Source of the DNA: Rubricoccus sp038746605 | Lineage (GTDB): Bacteria > Bacteroidota > Rhodothermia > Rhodothermales > Rubricoccaceae | Assembly: GCA_038746605.1 (NCBI GenBank) | Contig: JBCDKM010000017.1 | Location: 1-64,000, forward strand | DNA: 64,000 bases | Reading direction: 5' to 3' | Shown here: positions 57,241-64,000 of the stretch, piece after piece | Layout of the letters: the number at the start of each line of letters is the position of its first letter | Numbering within the stretch: the first letter of the stretch is position 1 | Made by a program: the position numbers and the translations under genes | The notes under the pieces: model-generated | The model's database searches: none | What the model was told of the DNA's origin: nothing | The model's input: only the letters and a program-made list of their open reading frames with translations

Positions 57241-59544
57241 CTATCTCGCCACGATCAGCCGACGCGTCACGGTCGTCTCTCGGCCCGAGGCCAACCGCAC
57301 CCTCGCACGGACGCTGTAGGCGCCTGGGGCCAGCTTGCCGAGACGGAGCGCGACCTCGTGCTCACCCGCTGCCTGTGGCCCCTCCGGTACCGACGCCACG
57401 CGGCGCCCCAGCGCGTCCACGATGTCCACGGCCACCCAGCCCGCCTCGGGGAGTGCGAGCGCGAGGTGGGTGGACTCACGGGAGGGATTTGGGAACAGCG
57501 ACGCGACCTCCAGTCCGACCAGCGGGTCTCCCTCGCGAGACACGAGGACGGGTAGTGTGACCGCCGTCACGAACACATCGGAGGACCCGCCGAAGGTCTC
57601 ATCGAACGCGCCGTCGGTCGTGGGGAAATCATCGGAGCGGGTAGCACCACCGACGAGGATCCGCCCGTCCGGCGAGACGCCGAGGCCGAACGACTCGTCC
57701 ACACTGGCCCCGCTGAGAAACATCCCACCATCCAGGTAAAAGCCCACAGGCGCGACGCGGACCACGAAGGCATCGTCGAAGCCGGAGAACTCTCCCATCG
57801 CGGCAGGGAAGTCCGCGGATCGAGTCGCGCCAGAGGCGAGGATCTGACCTGCCGGGTCGAAGGCGACACCGCGCACCTCGTCCACATCGGATCCGCCGAG
57901 GTACGTGGAGTAAAGAAGCGAGGAGAGGTCTTCCGAAAGCACGGAGACGAAGCCGTCTCCAGACCCGAGGTTGTAGCTCCTATCGTCTGCGTCGAGAGTC
58001 GTCGGGAAGTCACCGGAGACGGTCCCACCGCCCACGGCAACCCGCCCATCCGGGCCAGAGGCGACCGACCAGACCACCTCGGGATTGGAGCCACCGAGGA
58101 AGGTGGCGGCATCGAGTGACGTTCCATCGGACGAGAGAATCGCGACGTAGGCATCGCTGAAGCCGTTGGGTGGCGAGGGGTCGTAGGCGCCGTTGGTAAC
58201 GGGGAAATCCAGCGAGCGCGTGATCCCCCCGATGACGAGGCGACCGTCTGCATCGAACGCGAGGGCGTCTGCGCGGTCCACATTGAAGCCACCCAGGAAC
58301 GTGGAGAAGAAGACCGTCCCCTCGTTGAGGCTGAGCACGAAGGCATCGGTTCCCCCTCCGAAGGTGGGATCGTAGGCACGCTCCGTGATCGGGAAATCGG
58401 CAGAGGAGGTCGTTCCAGCGACGTAGGCCCGACCGTTGTCGCCGAGGAGTGCCGCGAGAGGCTGGTCCTGGTTGGCCCCGCCGATCAGGTGTGAGTAGTC
58501 GAGCGCTGAGCCATCCGCCGAGAGACGCGCGACGAACACGGTGCTCTCCTCGCTGGCCTCCACGCCAGCCGTGCGCGGGAAGTCTGGCGAAAGGGTCTCC
58601 CCTACGACGACGACCTGCCCCACGGCATTCGTCCCCAAGCCGTAGCCGATGTCGATGTCTACCCCACCGATGACTGTCGCGTAGTCGAGCGCGGAACCAT
58701 CCGCCGTGAAACGGGCCACGAAGGCGTCGGACTGGAAGTTGTAGGTCTCGTCGTACGCCCCGGGCGTGGTGGGAAACTCCACCGACGACGTGAACCCGGC
58801 CACGACCGCGCGCCCCTCCGCGTCCACCTTGAGTTCGTCGGCGAAGTCGGAGCCCGTATCCCCCAGGAAGGTGGACCACAGCACCGGCTCATCGGACGTC
58901 TGCCGGGCGGGTTCGGAGCTTTCGACCCAGGGACGGCCCGGCACGAGACGGTCGCCGAGCACGCCCGCCTCGCGGAGACCATCGGGCCCCTCGAAGACCA
59001 CCTCGGCTAACCGCTGGCGCCCCTCACGTCCGAGCACCTCCACACTTCCGCTCGCGCCCCCCACGACCTCGGCACCTTCAACGGTGAGCGCCCTCTCCCC
59101 TTCGACCGTCGCGCGGAGACCTCGCGCGGTCAGTGAGTAGCGCACGGCTCCGCCCGCCTCGTCAGCAATGCGGACCTCGCGGACCGCCCGGACCCCGGTC
59201 ACAGGCTCCTCGCCGACGAAGTAGTGCCGCTGACCTGGAAGCACCCCCACCGTCTCGACGGCCGTGCCGAGGTGGGCGCCCTCAGCTCGCACGCGGACCA
59301 CGTGTCCCCGGCGATGCACGGTCGCCGCAGAAGCCTCGGCTACCTCGCGAACGGACGGTGCCTCATACGTTCGGAGATCCGCCACGAAGCCGTCGTGCGT
59401 GATCCAGACGGCGTGCTCTGGCGTCTGCGCGAGGTACAGCACCTCCGGGTTCCACTGACCTCGGTTCTCGATGAAGCCCTGGGCGGCGGCAGGAAGGGCC
59501 ACGATGAGGAGCGCGAGACAGAGGGCGCGATGGAGCAGCGACAT
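57241..59544 (-). CDS. Secreted SBBP-repeat propeller protein with DUF7948-like N-terminus and T9SS tail
   Basis: A 767-residue secreted protein. After a signal peptide (MSLLHRALCLALLIVALPAAA) the N-terminal region FIENRGQWNPEVLYLAQ matches the DUF7948-type domain that often precedes SBBP repeats. Residues about 275-680 contain seven or more SBBP units of the form SADFPITERAYDPTFGGGTDAFV and TYLGGSDVDEVRGVAFD. The last 80 residues are a T9SS sorting domain (LFPNPSRE, VAVDIVDALGRRV, GAYSVRARV). Such proteins are displayed or released through the type IX system. A role in adhesion or carbohydrate contact is only a guess. The ATG at 59544 is chosen at the signal peptide. Confidence 0.9.
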   Translation of the reverse strand: MSLLHRALCLALLIVALPAAAQGFIENRGQWNPEVLYLAQTPEHAVWITHDGFVADLRTYEAPSVREVAEASAATVHRRGHVVRVRAEGAHLGTAVETVGVLPGQRHYFVGEEPVTGVRAVREVRIADEAGGAVRYSLTARGLRATVEGERALTVEGAEVVGGASGSVEVLGREGRQRLAEVVFEGPDGLREAGVLGDRLVPGRPWVESSEPARQTSDEPVLWSTFLGDTGSDFADELKVDAEGRAVVAGFTSSVEFPTTPGAYDETYNFQSDAFVARFTADGSALDYATVIGGVDIDIGYGLGTNAVGQVVVVGETLSPDFPRTAGVEASEESTVFVARLSADGSALDYSHLIGGANQDQPLAALLGDNGRAYVAGTTSSADFPITERAYDPTFGGGTDAFVLSLNEGTVFFSTFLGGFNVDRADALAFDADGRLVIGGITRSLDFPVTNGAYDPSPPNGFSDAYVAILSSDGTSLDAATFLGGSNPEVVWSVASGPDGRVAVGGGTVSGDFPTTLDADDRSYNLGSGDGFVSVLSEDLSSLLYSTYLGGSDVDEVRGVAFDPAGQILASGATRSADFPAAMGEFSGFDDAFVVRVAPVGFYLDGGMFLSGASVDESFGLGVSPDGRILVGGATRSDDFPTTDGAFDETFGGSSDVFVTAVTLPVLVSREGDPLVGLEVASLFPNPSRESTHLALALPEAGWVAVDIVDALGRRVASVPEGPQAAGEHEVALRLGKLAPGAYSVRARVRLASGRETTVTRRLIVAR

Positions 59545-59776
59545 GGTGATGGGGAGATAGGAGGTCTCAATGAAACGCCAGTCCGCCCCGCGTGCCCGCC
59601 TCGGCCTGCTGGCGGGCGTGGCAGCGCCCCGACGGTCCCGAGGGGCGGCTGGATGGTGCCGGAGAAAATGGACTCTCCTGGAGTCCCGGCCCCATTCCCG
59701 CTCGTAGGACTGTTTGACGCCTCGCATCCCCCGGGAGCCCGTAGCCGATTCAGAAGGAGGTGCCGCCCCCATTCCC

Positions 59777-60319
59777 ATGCGCTTCGCTCCCGTCCTCCTC
59801 CTGCTGTTCACCTGCTGTGCTGCCTCTCCCGAATCCGAGGAGACGGACGCGCCGCCGTGGGGCTGGACCGAGATCTCGGCTGACCTCCCCGACTCGTTCT
59901 ACCCGATAGAACGGGCAGTCATCGCTGACACCCGGAGCGCCCGGGAGCTGCACTTTGCCATCGAGATGGGTGACACGAGAGCGTACCGCATGGTGTTTGT
60001 GACGGTCTACGAACAGCCGTCTGCCCTCGCGAGGATGTACCGGCTCTTTCGATTCGGTGACGTCCCTGGCGCTGCCAATCCAGGCAACAGCTACGTCTAC
60101 TCGCGAACCGACCCCGCGTCTCTGCACCTGCCGGATGGTTTGCGGGATGCGACGGACGCATGGCGGATGGGCAACGCAGAACACGGGGAGGCCGGTGTCG
60201 TCGTGCAACGGTGCGAGGCCGCCCTCTGCACGGAGGTTCTGGTCAGTAGCCGCGCCGAGGACGGCGCCTCGGTGGCAGCCAACGCCGACCTGTTGGCAAC
60301 CCTCACGATCCGGCGCTGA
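59777..60319 (+). CDS. Lipoprotein, first of a tandem paralogous pair
   Basis: A 180-residue lipoprotein with signal MRFAPVLLLLFTCCA (the lipidated Cys is one of two adjacent). The mature part begins DAPPWGWTEISADLPDSF and has two further Cys (CEAALC) near the C-terminus that may form a disulfide. The next gene encodes a protein of the same length with the matching APPHGWTEVTADLPGF, so the pair arose by duplication. No known domain is recognised. A repeat hairpin separates the two copies. Confidence 0.75.
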   Translation: MRFAPVLLLLFTCCAASPESEETDAPPWGWTEISADLPDSFYPIERAVIADTRSARELHFAIEMGDTRAYRMVFVTVYEQPSALARMYRLFRFGDVPGAANPGNSYVYSRTDPASLHLPDGLRDATDAWRMGNAEHGEAGVVVQRCEAALCTEVLVSSRAEDGASVAANADLLATLTIRR

Positions 60320-60352
60320 GTCTCTGCACGTCCCGACGGCCCATCGCTCCCC

Positions 60353-60372
60353 CCACCTCGGCACCGAGGCGG
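60353..60372. repeat. CCCGCCTCGG-family hairpin between the tandem paralogues
   Basis: CCACCTCGG-CA-CCGAGGCGG, separating the two related lipoprotein genes. Confidence 0.85.
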
Positions 60373-60390
60373 ACCAACCCGAGCCTTCCC

Positions 60391-60933
60391 ATGCGTACCG
60401 CTCCGCTCCTCACGTTACTCCTCCTGACCGCTTGCGCCGAGATGCCCGTCGAGGTGCTGGAGGCGCCGCCGCACGGCTGGACCGAGGTCACAGCCGATCT
60501 CCCCGGCTTCTCCGGCCAGCGCACGTACCTCACCTACGGCGACGGGATCACGAGCGGCGACCGGGAGACTCACCTGTTCCTCGCCATCGGCGATCACCCG
60601 GACGATCTGCGCGAGGTCCTCGTCACGATCTTCGGGGAGCCCGGCCTCGTCCAGCGCTCGTGGCGGTGGACCGCAAACGAGCCGCTGTCTCTCAACAGGA
60701 GTGCGGCGACGATAGTGCAAGACATCGCGCCGGAAACGCTGGGGCTGTCTTCTCACGATGCCGAGACCGCCTACGCGTTTTTCGATGCGCAACGAGGCGT
60801 GCGAGGCACGGTCGTCCGGGCGTGCGAGGTAGGGCGGTGCTACGAGATCGTCGGCGGGGGCCCGGACGACGGATCGCCGGAGGCCGAGGCGAACTACACA
60901 GGCCTGGTCAATGCAGTGCAAGTCGGCGGCTAG
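60391..60933 (+). CDS. Lipoprotein, second of the tandem paralogous pair
   Basis: A 180-residue lipoprotein with signal MRTAPLLTLLLLTACA and lipobox LTAC. It aligns over its whole length with the preceding protein: the APP-GWTE-ADLP block near the N-terminus and the paired Cys (CEVGRC) at the same place near the C-terminus, with ETHLFLAIGD in the position of ELHFAIEMGD. Overall identity by eye is low, so the duplication is old. The function is unknown. It ends 43 bp before a repeat hairpin and is convergent with the thioredoxin-like gene. Confidence 0.77.
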   Translation: MRTAPLLTLLLLTACAEMPVEVLEAPPHGWTEVTADLPGFSGQRTYLTYGDGITSGDRETHLFLAIGDHPDDLREVLVTIFGEPGLVQRSWRWTANEPLSLNRSAATIVQDIAPETLGLSSHDAETAYAFFDAQRGVRGTVVRACEVGRCYEIVGGGPDDGSPEAEANYTGLVNAVQVGG

Positions 60934-60976
60934 ACCGGGTCGCGCTGGACGGTTGCGCCAGGTCTGCCGCCCCCCT

Positions 60977-60996
60977 CCGCCTCGGTGCCGAGGCGG
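60977..60996. repeat. CCCGCCTCGG-family hairpin between convergent genes
   Basis: CCGCCTCGG-TG-CCGAGGCGG, between the second lipoprotein gene and the convergent oxidoreductase gene. Confidence 0.9.
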
Positions 60997-61024
60997 GCCA
61001 GGTCGTCAGTGGAAGACTTCCCCC

Positions 61025-61930
61025 TCACCTTGTGTGGTCTTGCGCCTCGCGCACCAGGGTCCAGGCATTCTGCACGAAGGCGCCCCTGCGGTACTGCGGA
61101 TGGCCCACGTAATGCACGCTCCCATCCGGCCGGAGGATCATCGCGTTGGGCACGCCTCGAATCCCGAATCGGTCCATCGCCTCCCTCGTAGACAGGCTCG
61201 AAAGGAGCACCGGGACGGTATACTCGCCCTTCTCGTACCGGCGCAGGCCCTCTCGTCGATCCTCGGGTCCTGTAGTCAGATGCACGGTGTACACCTCTAC
61301 GCTGTCCTCGTCGGCGAACGAGTCCCGGAACTCGGCGACCTGCGGGAACGAGGCATAGCAGGCCCCGCAGGTGGTATTCCAGAAGTCGAGGACGACGGTC
61401 TTTCCCCTCCACTCGTCCTCGTCCACCACACGCCCGTCGCGATGGCGGAAGCGCACGTCGGAGAGACTCGCCTCCGTGATCAGCGGGCGATCTCGCGAGA
61501 AGGCATACGTGATCCAGTCTGGCATCAGTTGGAACCCAAGCCCGACGCTCACCACACTGAAGGCGACGAGCCCCAGTGCCTGCTTGCTCCACGAAGGAGA
61601 GAGCCGACGGGCGATCCAGAATCCGGCGACTCCTCCGACCGGAGCCGCCAATGCGAGCGGATAGGCATGGATCAAGTCGTCCCGAATGGCAAGGAACCCC
61701 ACAAAAAGAAGCCACGGTAGAACGATGAGCGCGACGCTCGTGAGCGCACGGCGACGCTCGCCTCGGGACACGAGAGCGGCCGAGGTGGCGTAGAGCGATA
61801 GCAAGGCGCCCACCTGAACGACCCATCCCAGGTATCCGAGCGAAACCGCGACTACCGTGACGAGCGGGCTCATAGCCGCCACCCACCAGTAGCTGAGTGG
61901 ACGTTCGTCTATGGTTGTAGCGCCCGGCAT
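61025..61930 (-). CDS. Membrane-anchored TlpA/ResA-like thiol-disulfide oxidoreductase
   Basis: A 301-residue protein. The first 145 residues contain about four membrane helices. Residues about 155-301 form a thioredoxin-like domain with VVLDFWNTTCGACYASFPQVAEF (redox pair CGAC) and the cis-Pro loop GIRGVPNAMIL. The membrane-plus-TlpA fusion suggests an extracytoplasmic disulfide reductase or oxidase with its own electron path. The ATG shares one base with the stop (TGATG) of the upstream Cys-rich fulvocin-like gene. A perfect AGGAGG six bases before it lies in the codons for Gly-Gly of that gene. The pair very likely works together, the oxidoreductase handling the disulfides of the partner. 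Confidence 0.87.
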   Translation of the reverse strand: MPGATTIDERPLSYWWVAAMSPLVTVVAVSLGYLGWVVQVGALLSLYATSAALVSRGERRRALTSVALIVLPWLLFVGFLAIRDDLIHAYPLALAAPVGGVAGFWIARRLSPSWSKQALGLVAFSVVSVGLGFQLMPDWITYAFSRDRPLITEASLSDVRFRHRDGRVVDEDEWRGKTVVLDFWNTTCGACYASFPQVAEFRDSFADEDSVEVYTVHLTTGPEDRREGLRRYEKGEYTVPVLLSSLSTREAMDRFGIRGVPNAMILRPDGSVHYVGHPQYRRGAFVQNAWTLVREAQDHTR

Positions 61931-62713
61931 CAGCTTCCTCCTAATGTGCAGTCTCCGTTGCATCCGTACAGCAGCGCAGTGCCACATCCGAAGTGATCCG
62001 TAGAGTCACAGGCACTGCTCTCCATACATTCCGTCCCTGGGCTCGTCCCACCAGTGCACCAATCGCTCACAATGCTACACTCGCACTGGAATCCAGGGGC
62101 TTTTTGACTTTGGGCGTCATCTTCTGTCTCACCCGGTCGTCGGATCTCAACAAAAATGTTGCGCGCCAATGCTGCGCCGAATATTTCTTCTAGTTCTTCT
62201 CTGGAGCCAATCTCGGAGGCGACCTGATCTCGCCTTTCCTGACTAGAACCTTCATCTACGTACAGGTCATCTGAGACGAGTTGAATGGTCTCACGGAGCT
62301 TTCGGGCCTGGGTGGAGTTCAAGTTACCGCTCTCCAGGTAGGCTGAGAGATGGTTTCGCATCGTCTCCCCTCGGATGAAGGGCGTTGCTGCGTGGAAAAC
62401 TGCCCGCTGAACAGAGCGAGGCAAGTCGTATAACCTCTCCACATCAGACGTGATTGCGCTAGGATTGGCCTGAACCCAAGCCGTAGCGGTTCGGCAGGAC
62501 ACGTTAGCGGGCAACTCAGCTGCGCTCAAGTTCGAGATGGTCGTTGGTAGTTCAGTGTTATTTATACGATCGATTTCGACAGCGCTCTCAGAGGCATCGC
62601 AGCCTACTCCGACGATGAGAGAGGAGAGAAGCGCGAGGATATAGAGCTGGGGGGGGGTGCTGCACGGTTAGACGAGAAGTGAGGGAGGGTTTAGGTATGC
62701 TCCGACTAAGCAT
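61930..62713 (-). CDS. Fulvocin C-related Cys-rich lipoprotein, frame interrupted at a poly-C tract
   Basis: From 62646 to 61930 one frame encodes LYILALLSSLIVGVGCDAS (lipoprotein h-region and lipobox), a helical region with LPRSVQRAVFHAATPF and SGNLNSTQARKLRETI (the pattern of bacteriocin fulvocin C-related proteins), and a C-terminal domain with eight Cys (FQCECSIVSDWC, then six more to CNGDCTLGGS). This frame has no start codon of its own except an internal TTG at 62529, which would discard the signal peptide. An ATG at 62713 or GTG at 62665 would supply one, but they are out of frame by one base across a nine-C run (coding strand). Eight or eleven C would restore the frame. The gene is AT-richer than its surroundings. 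The bacteriocin role is by family analogy; it could be another secreted disulfide-rich factor. Confidence 0.72.
62649..62657. repeat. Homopolymeric G:C tract (9 bp)
   Basis: Nine consecutive G on the plus strand lie at the junction between the candidate start codons and the signal-peptide frame of the fulvocin-like gene. Such tracts vary in length by slipped-strand mispairing and are also common assembly-error sites. At 9 the frame is off, and at 8 or 11 it is restored. Confidence 0.9.
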
Positions 62714-62732
62714 AATGAAGCGACTCCTCATA

Positions 62733-64000
62733 TCAAAGATGAATCGTTCCTTTTTTCTCGCTACCGCCGACTCGCGGTCTCTCAGGGTGACCGCCCCCCT
62801 CCGCCTCGGTGCCGAGGCGGGCAGACTCGGAAGACTCCACGAGGGGAAACCGAAGCGTGAATGTGGTGCCGGTCGCGGGGCTTTCGGTCTCGGTCTCGAA
62901 CGAGATCGTGCCACCTGCGGCCTCCACCGCTCGCTTGACGACCGCTAGCCCCAGTCCCATCCCGCTCGATTTCGTGCTGAACGACGGCTGGAAGATCTTC
63001 TCGCGGGCCTCCTCCGGCACGCCCGTCCCCGTGTCTGTCACCTCCGCGATGGCAACGGGCGTCCCGTCGGTAGCCTTGGCACGGTACGTCCGCAGCGCGA
63101 TGCGGCCCGGTTGGCCGTCGCGTTCATCGAGCGGTGGCATGGCCTGGTGCGCGTTGGTGAGCAAGTTCACGAAAGCCCGGCGCAGCTCCTCTCGGTCGGC
63201 GGTGATGGGGAGTTCCACGTGTGCGAGATCTGCCTGGAAGGTGGCGCGCGTGGCAGACATCAGCGCCTCGCTTTCGAAGAGGGCCGCCGCTTCCCTCGCG
63301 ACCTCCCCGAGGTCGAGGGCCTCGGGGTTGCGGAGCGGCAGCCGCGCGAAGTTGGAAAACTCACTCGCGATGCGCGCGAGGCTCTCGATCTGGTCCACGA
63401 GCATCTCGGTCGTCCGCTCGAAGGCGCCCGCGAACTTGCGCTCTTCCGGCGCGGCATCCTCTCCCGGGAGGCGGAAAATGCGGCGGAGATGCTGCACGCT
63501 CAGCTTCATCGGCATGAGCGGGTTCTTGATCTCGTGGGCTACCTGGCGGGCCATCTCGCGCCAGGCTAGTTCGCGCTCCTGCTCCGCTAGTTGGCGGCGG
63601 CTCTCGGAGAGCTGCTGCTGCATCGCGTTGAAGGTCTCCACCAGCTCGCCCACCTCGTCGCGCGTCTCGACCGGGATGGGTTCTTCGCTGCGCCCCTCAC
63701 CGACCGCGCGGAGGCCCTGCTGGAGACGCCCGAATGGCCGTGTGAGCTGCCCCGCGAGGAGCGCCGCGCCCGCCGCAATCGCGACGAGCAGCACGAGCAA
63801 CCCGCCGAAGAGGTACGTCAGCATTCGCGCCTGCCCCGCCTCGATAGCCGCTTGCTCCGGGAGCGTCGGTACTGCCGCTGCGCCGATGGGGATGCCCGAG
63901 GAATCCGGGAGGGCCTTGTAGCCGGTGGTGTACGCAAAGCCACCGTCGCCCGTCCCGATGCGGGATTCCGCGAAGGCAAACGGGCGCCCCTCCACATAGA
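62733..64000 (-). CDS. NtrY-like sensor histidine kinase (5' end beyond the window)
   Basis: A partial kinase running off the right edge. The visible part has an extracytoplasmic tail (GGFAYTTGYKALPD), one membrane helix (YLFGGLLVLLVAIAAGAALLAG), a HAMP domain, a dimerisation domain with the phospho-acceptor His in VAHEIKNPLMPMKLSVQHL (NtrY-type H box), and a HATPase domain (FVNLLTNAHQA, VTDTGTGVP, SGMGLGLAVVKRAV). NtrY-type kinases usually pair with an NtrX regulator, which may lie beyond the window. The natural C-terminus appears to end near LRFPLVE; the following roughly 35 residues translate a repeat hairpin (SARLGTEAEGG), so the reading frame has been extended through it. Confidence 0.9.
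   Translation of the reverse strand, partial: YVEGRPFAFAESRIGTGDGGFAYTTGYKALPDSSGIPIGAAAVPTLPEQAAIEAGQARMLTYLFGGLLVLLVAIAAGAALLAGQLTRPFGRLQQGLRAVGEGRSEEPIPVETRDEVGELVETFNAMQQQLSESRRQLAEQERELAWREMARQVAHEIKNPLMPMKLSVQHLRRIFRLPGEDAAPEERKFAGAFERTTEMLVDQIESLARIASEFSNFARLPLRNPEALDLGEVAREAAALFESEALMSATRATFQADLAHVELPITADREELRRAFVNLLTNAHQAMPPLDERDGQPGRIALRTYRAKATDGTPVAIAEVTDTGTGVPEEAREKIFQPSFSTKSSGMGLGLAVVKRAVEAAGGTISFETETESPATGTTFTLRFPLVESSESARLGTEAEGGGHPERPRVGGSEKKGTIHL
62801..62820. repeat. CCCGCCTCGG-family hairpin inside the 3' end of the kinase frame
   Basis: CCGCCTCGG-TG-CCGAGGCGG lies within the last 30 codons of the kinase reading frame, immediately after the end of the recognisable HATPase domain. 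It suggests the element replaced or removed the original stop codon. Confidence 0.85.

Noticed and set aside
6766..59544. T9SS machinery genes accompanying the sorted proteins
   Set aside because: Four substrates with C-terminal sorting domains were found, but no Por/Spr/Gld core component is encoded here.
4761..62820. CRISPR array as an explanation of the repeated palindromes
   Set aside because: Copies are dispersed singly over 60 kb, spacers are not uniform, and no cas genes are present.
4761..62820. REP/BIME elements mobilised by a RAYT transposase
   Set aside because: No RAYT-type (REP-associated Tyr transposase) gene is in the window, and single intragenic copies of the word fit an uptake-type signal better. 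It remains a possible alternative.
1..64000. tRNA or rRNA genes
   Set aside because: I looked for TTCRA-type T-loops in cloverleaf context and for rRNA-like stretches and saw none. A covariance-model scan would be needed to exclude a divergent tRNA.

Overview
The window is one contiguous piece of GC-rich (roughly two thirds G+C by eye) chromosome from a member of the Bacteroidota/Rhodothermota side of the tree, most plausibly a marine Rhodothermota such as a Rubricoccaceae relative. This is inferred from four secreted proteins ending in type IX secretion (T9SS) C-terminal sorting domains, a GWxTD-domain protein, a BshB1-type bacillithiol deacetylase, a DUF2795 protein, a sodium-pump-type rhodopsin, and the near absence of Shine-Dalgarno sequences. 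No rRNA, tRNA, CRISPR array, insertion sequence or prophage was found.

Layout. 1-6.6 kb: a decayed GNAT acetyltransferase, a PhzF-like isomerase, a two-gene ABC exporter, a C45-type Ntn-hydrolase, a di-haem cytochrome c peroxidase and a methyltransferase. 6.7-18 kb: secreted and envelope proteins, including a T9SS beta-propeller, a 1205-residue 5'-nucleotidase/phosphatase preceded by a six-fold 11-bp-phased Pho-box-like array, a 36-residue lipoprotein, a SUMF1-like protein, a CopZ-like chaperone and two beta-lactamase-fold hydrolases. 18-25 kb: a TPR histidine kinase, a low-GC patatin-like phospholipase and a TrkH potassium transporter. 25-31.4 kb: an NDQ-motif (light-driven Na+ pump) rhodopsin with its own terminator and an upstream palindrome, a CoA-acylating aldehyde dehydrogenase, a RecA/KaiC-like protein with a degenerate P-loop, BshB1 and an exported Hcp-like protein. 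31-38 kb: a RecA-like ATPase, a membrane histidine kinase, an orphan gene and a tyrosine recombinase that has lost key catalytic residues. 38-46 kb: PurQ plus an SRPBCC protein, a DUF58/BatD-like pair, a T9SS lipase, a nucleotidyltransferase cassette and an RNA methyltransferase. 46-60 kb: a hybrid kinase, a candidate structured RNA, an M23 peptidase, HprK, MoxR, Fmt, a GWxTD protein, FtsY and a T9SS SBBP-repeat protein. 60-64 kb: two tandem paralogous lipoproteins, then a fulvocin C-like Cys-rich protein with an integral-membrane thioredoxin-like partner, and a truncated NtrY-like kinase.

Two genome-wide signals stand out. First, the 10-mer CCCGCCTCGG and its complement recur far more often than expected. 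It occurs singly inside genes and as inverted pairs (about 25 hairpins) mostly just behind stop codons, without the T-runs that the genuine terminators here have. This is the architecture of a DNA-uptake sequence or a REP-like element. Second, most start codons follow a pyrimidine-rich tract rather than a Shine-Dalgarno sequence.

The most system-like locus is 61.0-62.7 kb. A disulfide-rich fulvocin C-related lipoprotein is translationally coupled to a membrane-anchored TlpA-type oxidoreductase, and its signal-peptide frame is interrupted at a nine-base G:C tract. That tract could be a phase-variation switch or an assembly error.
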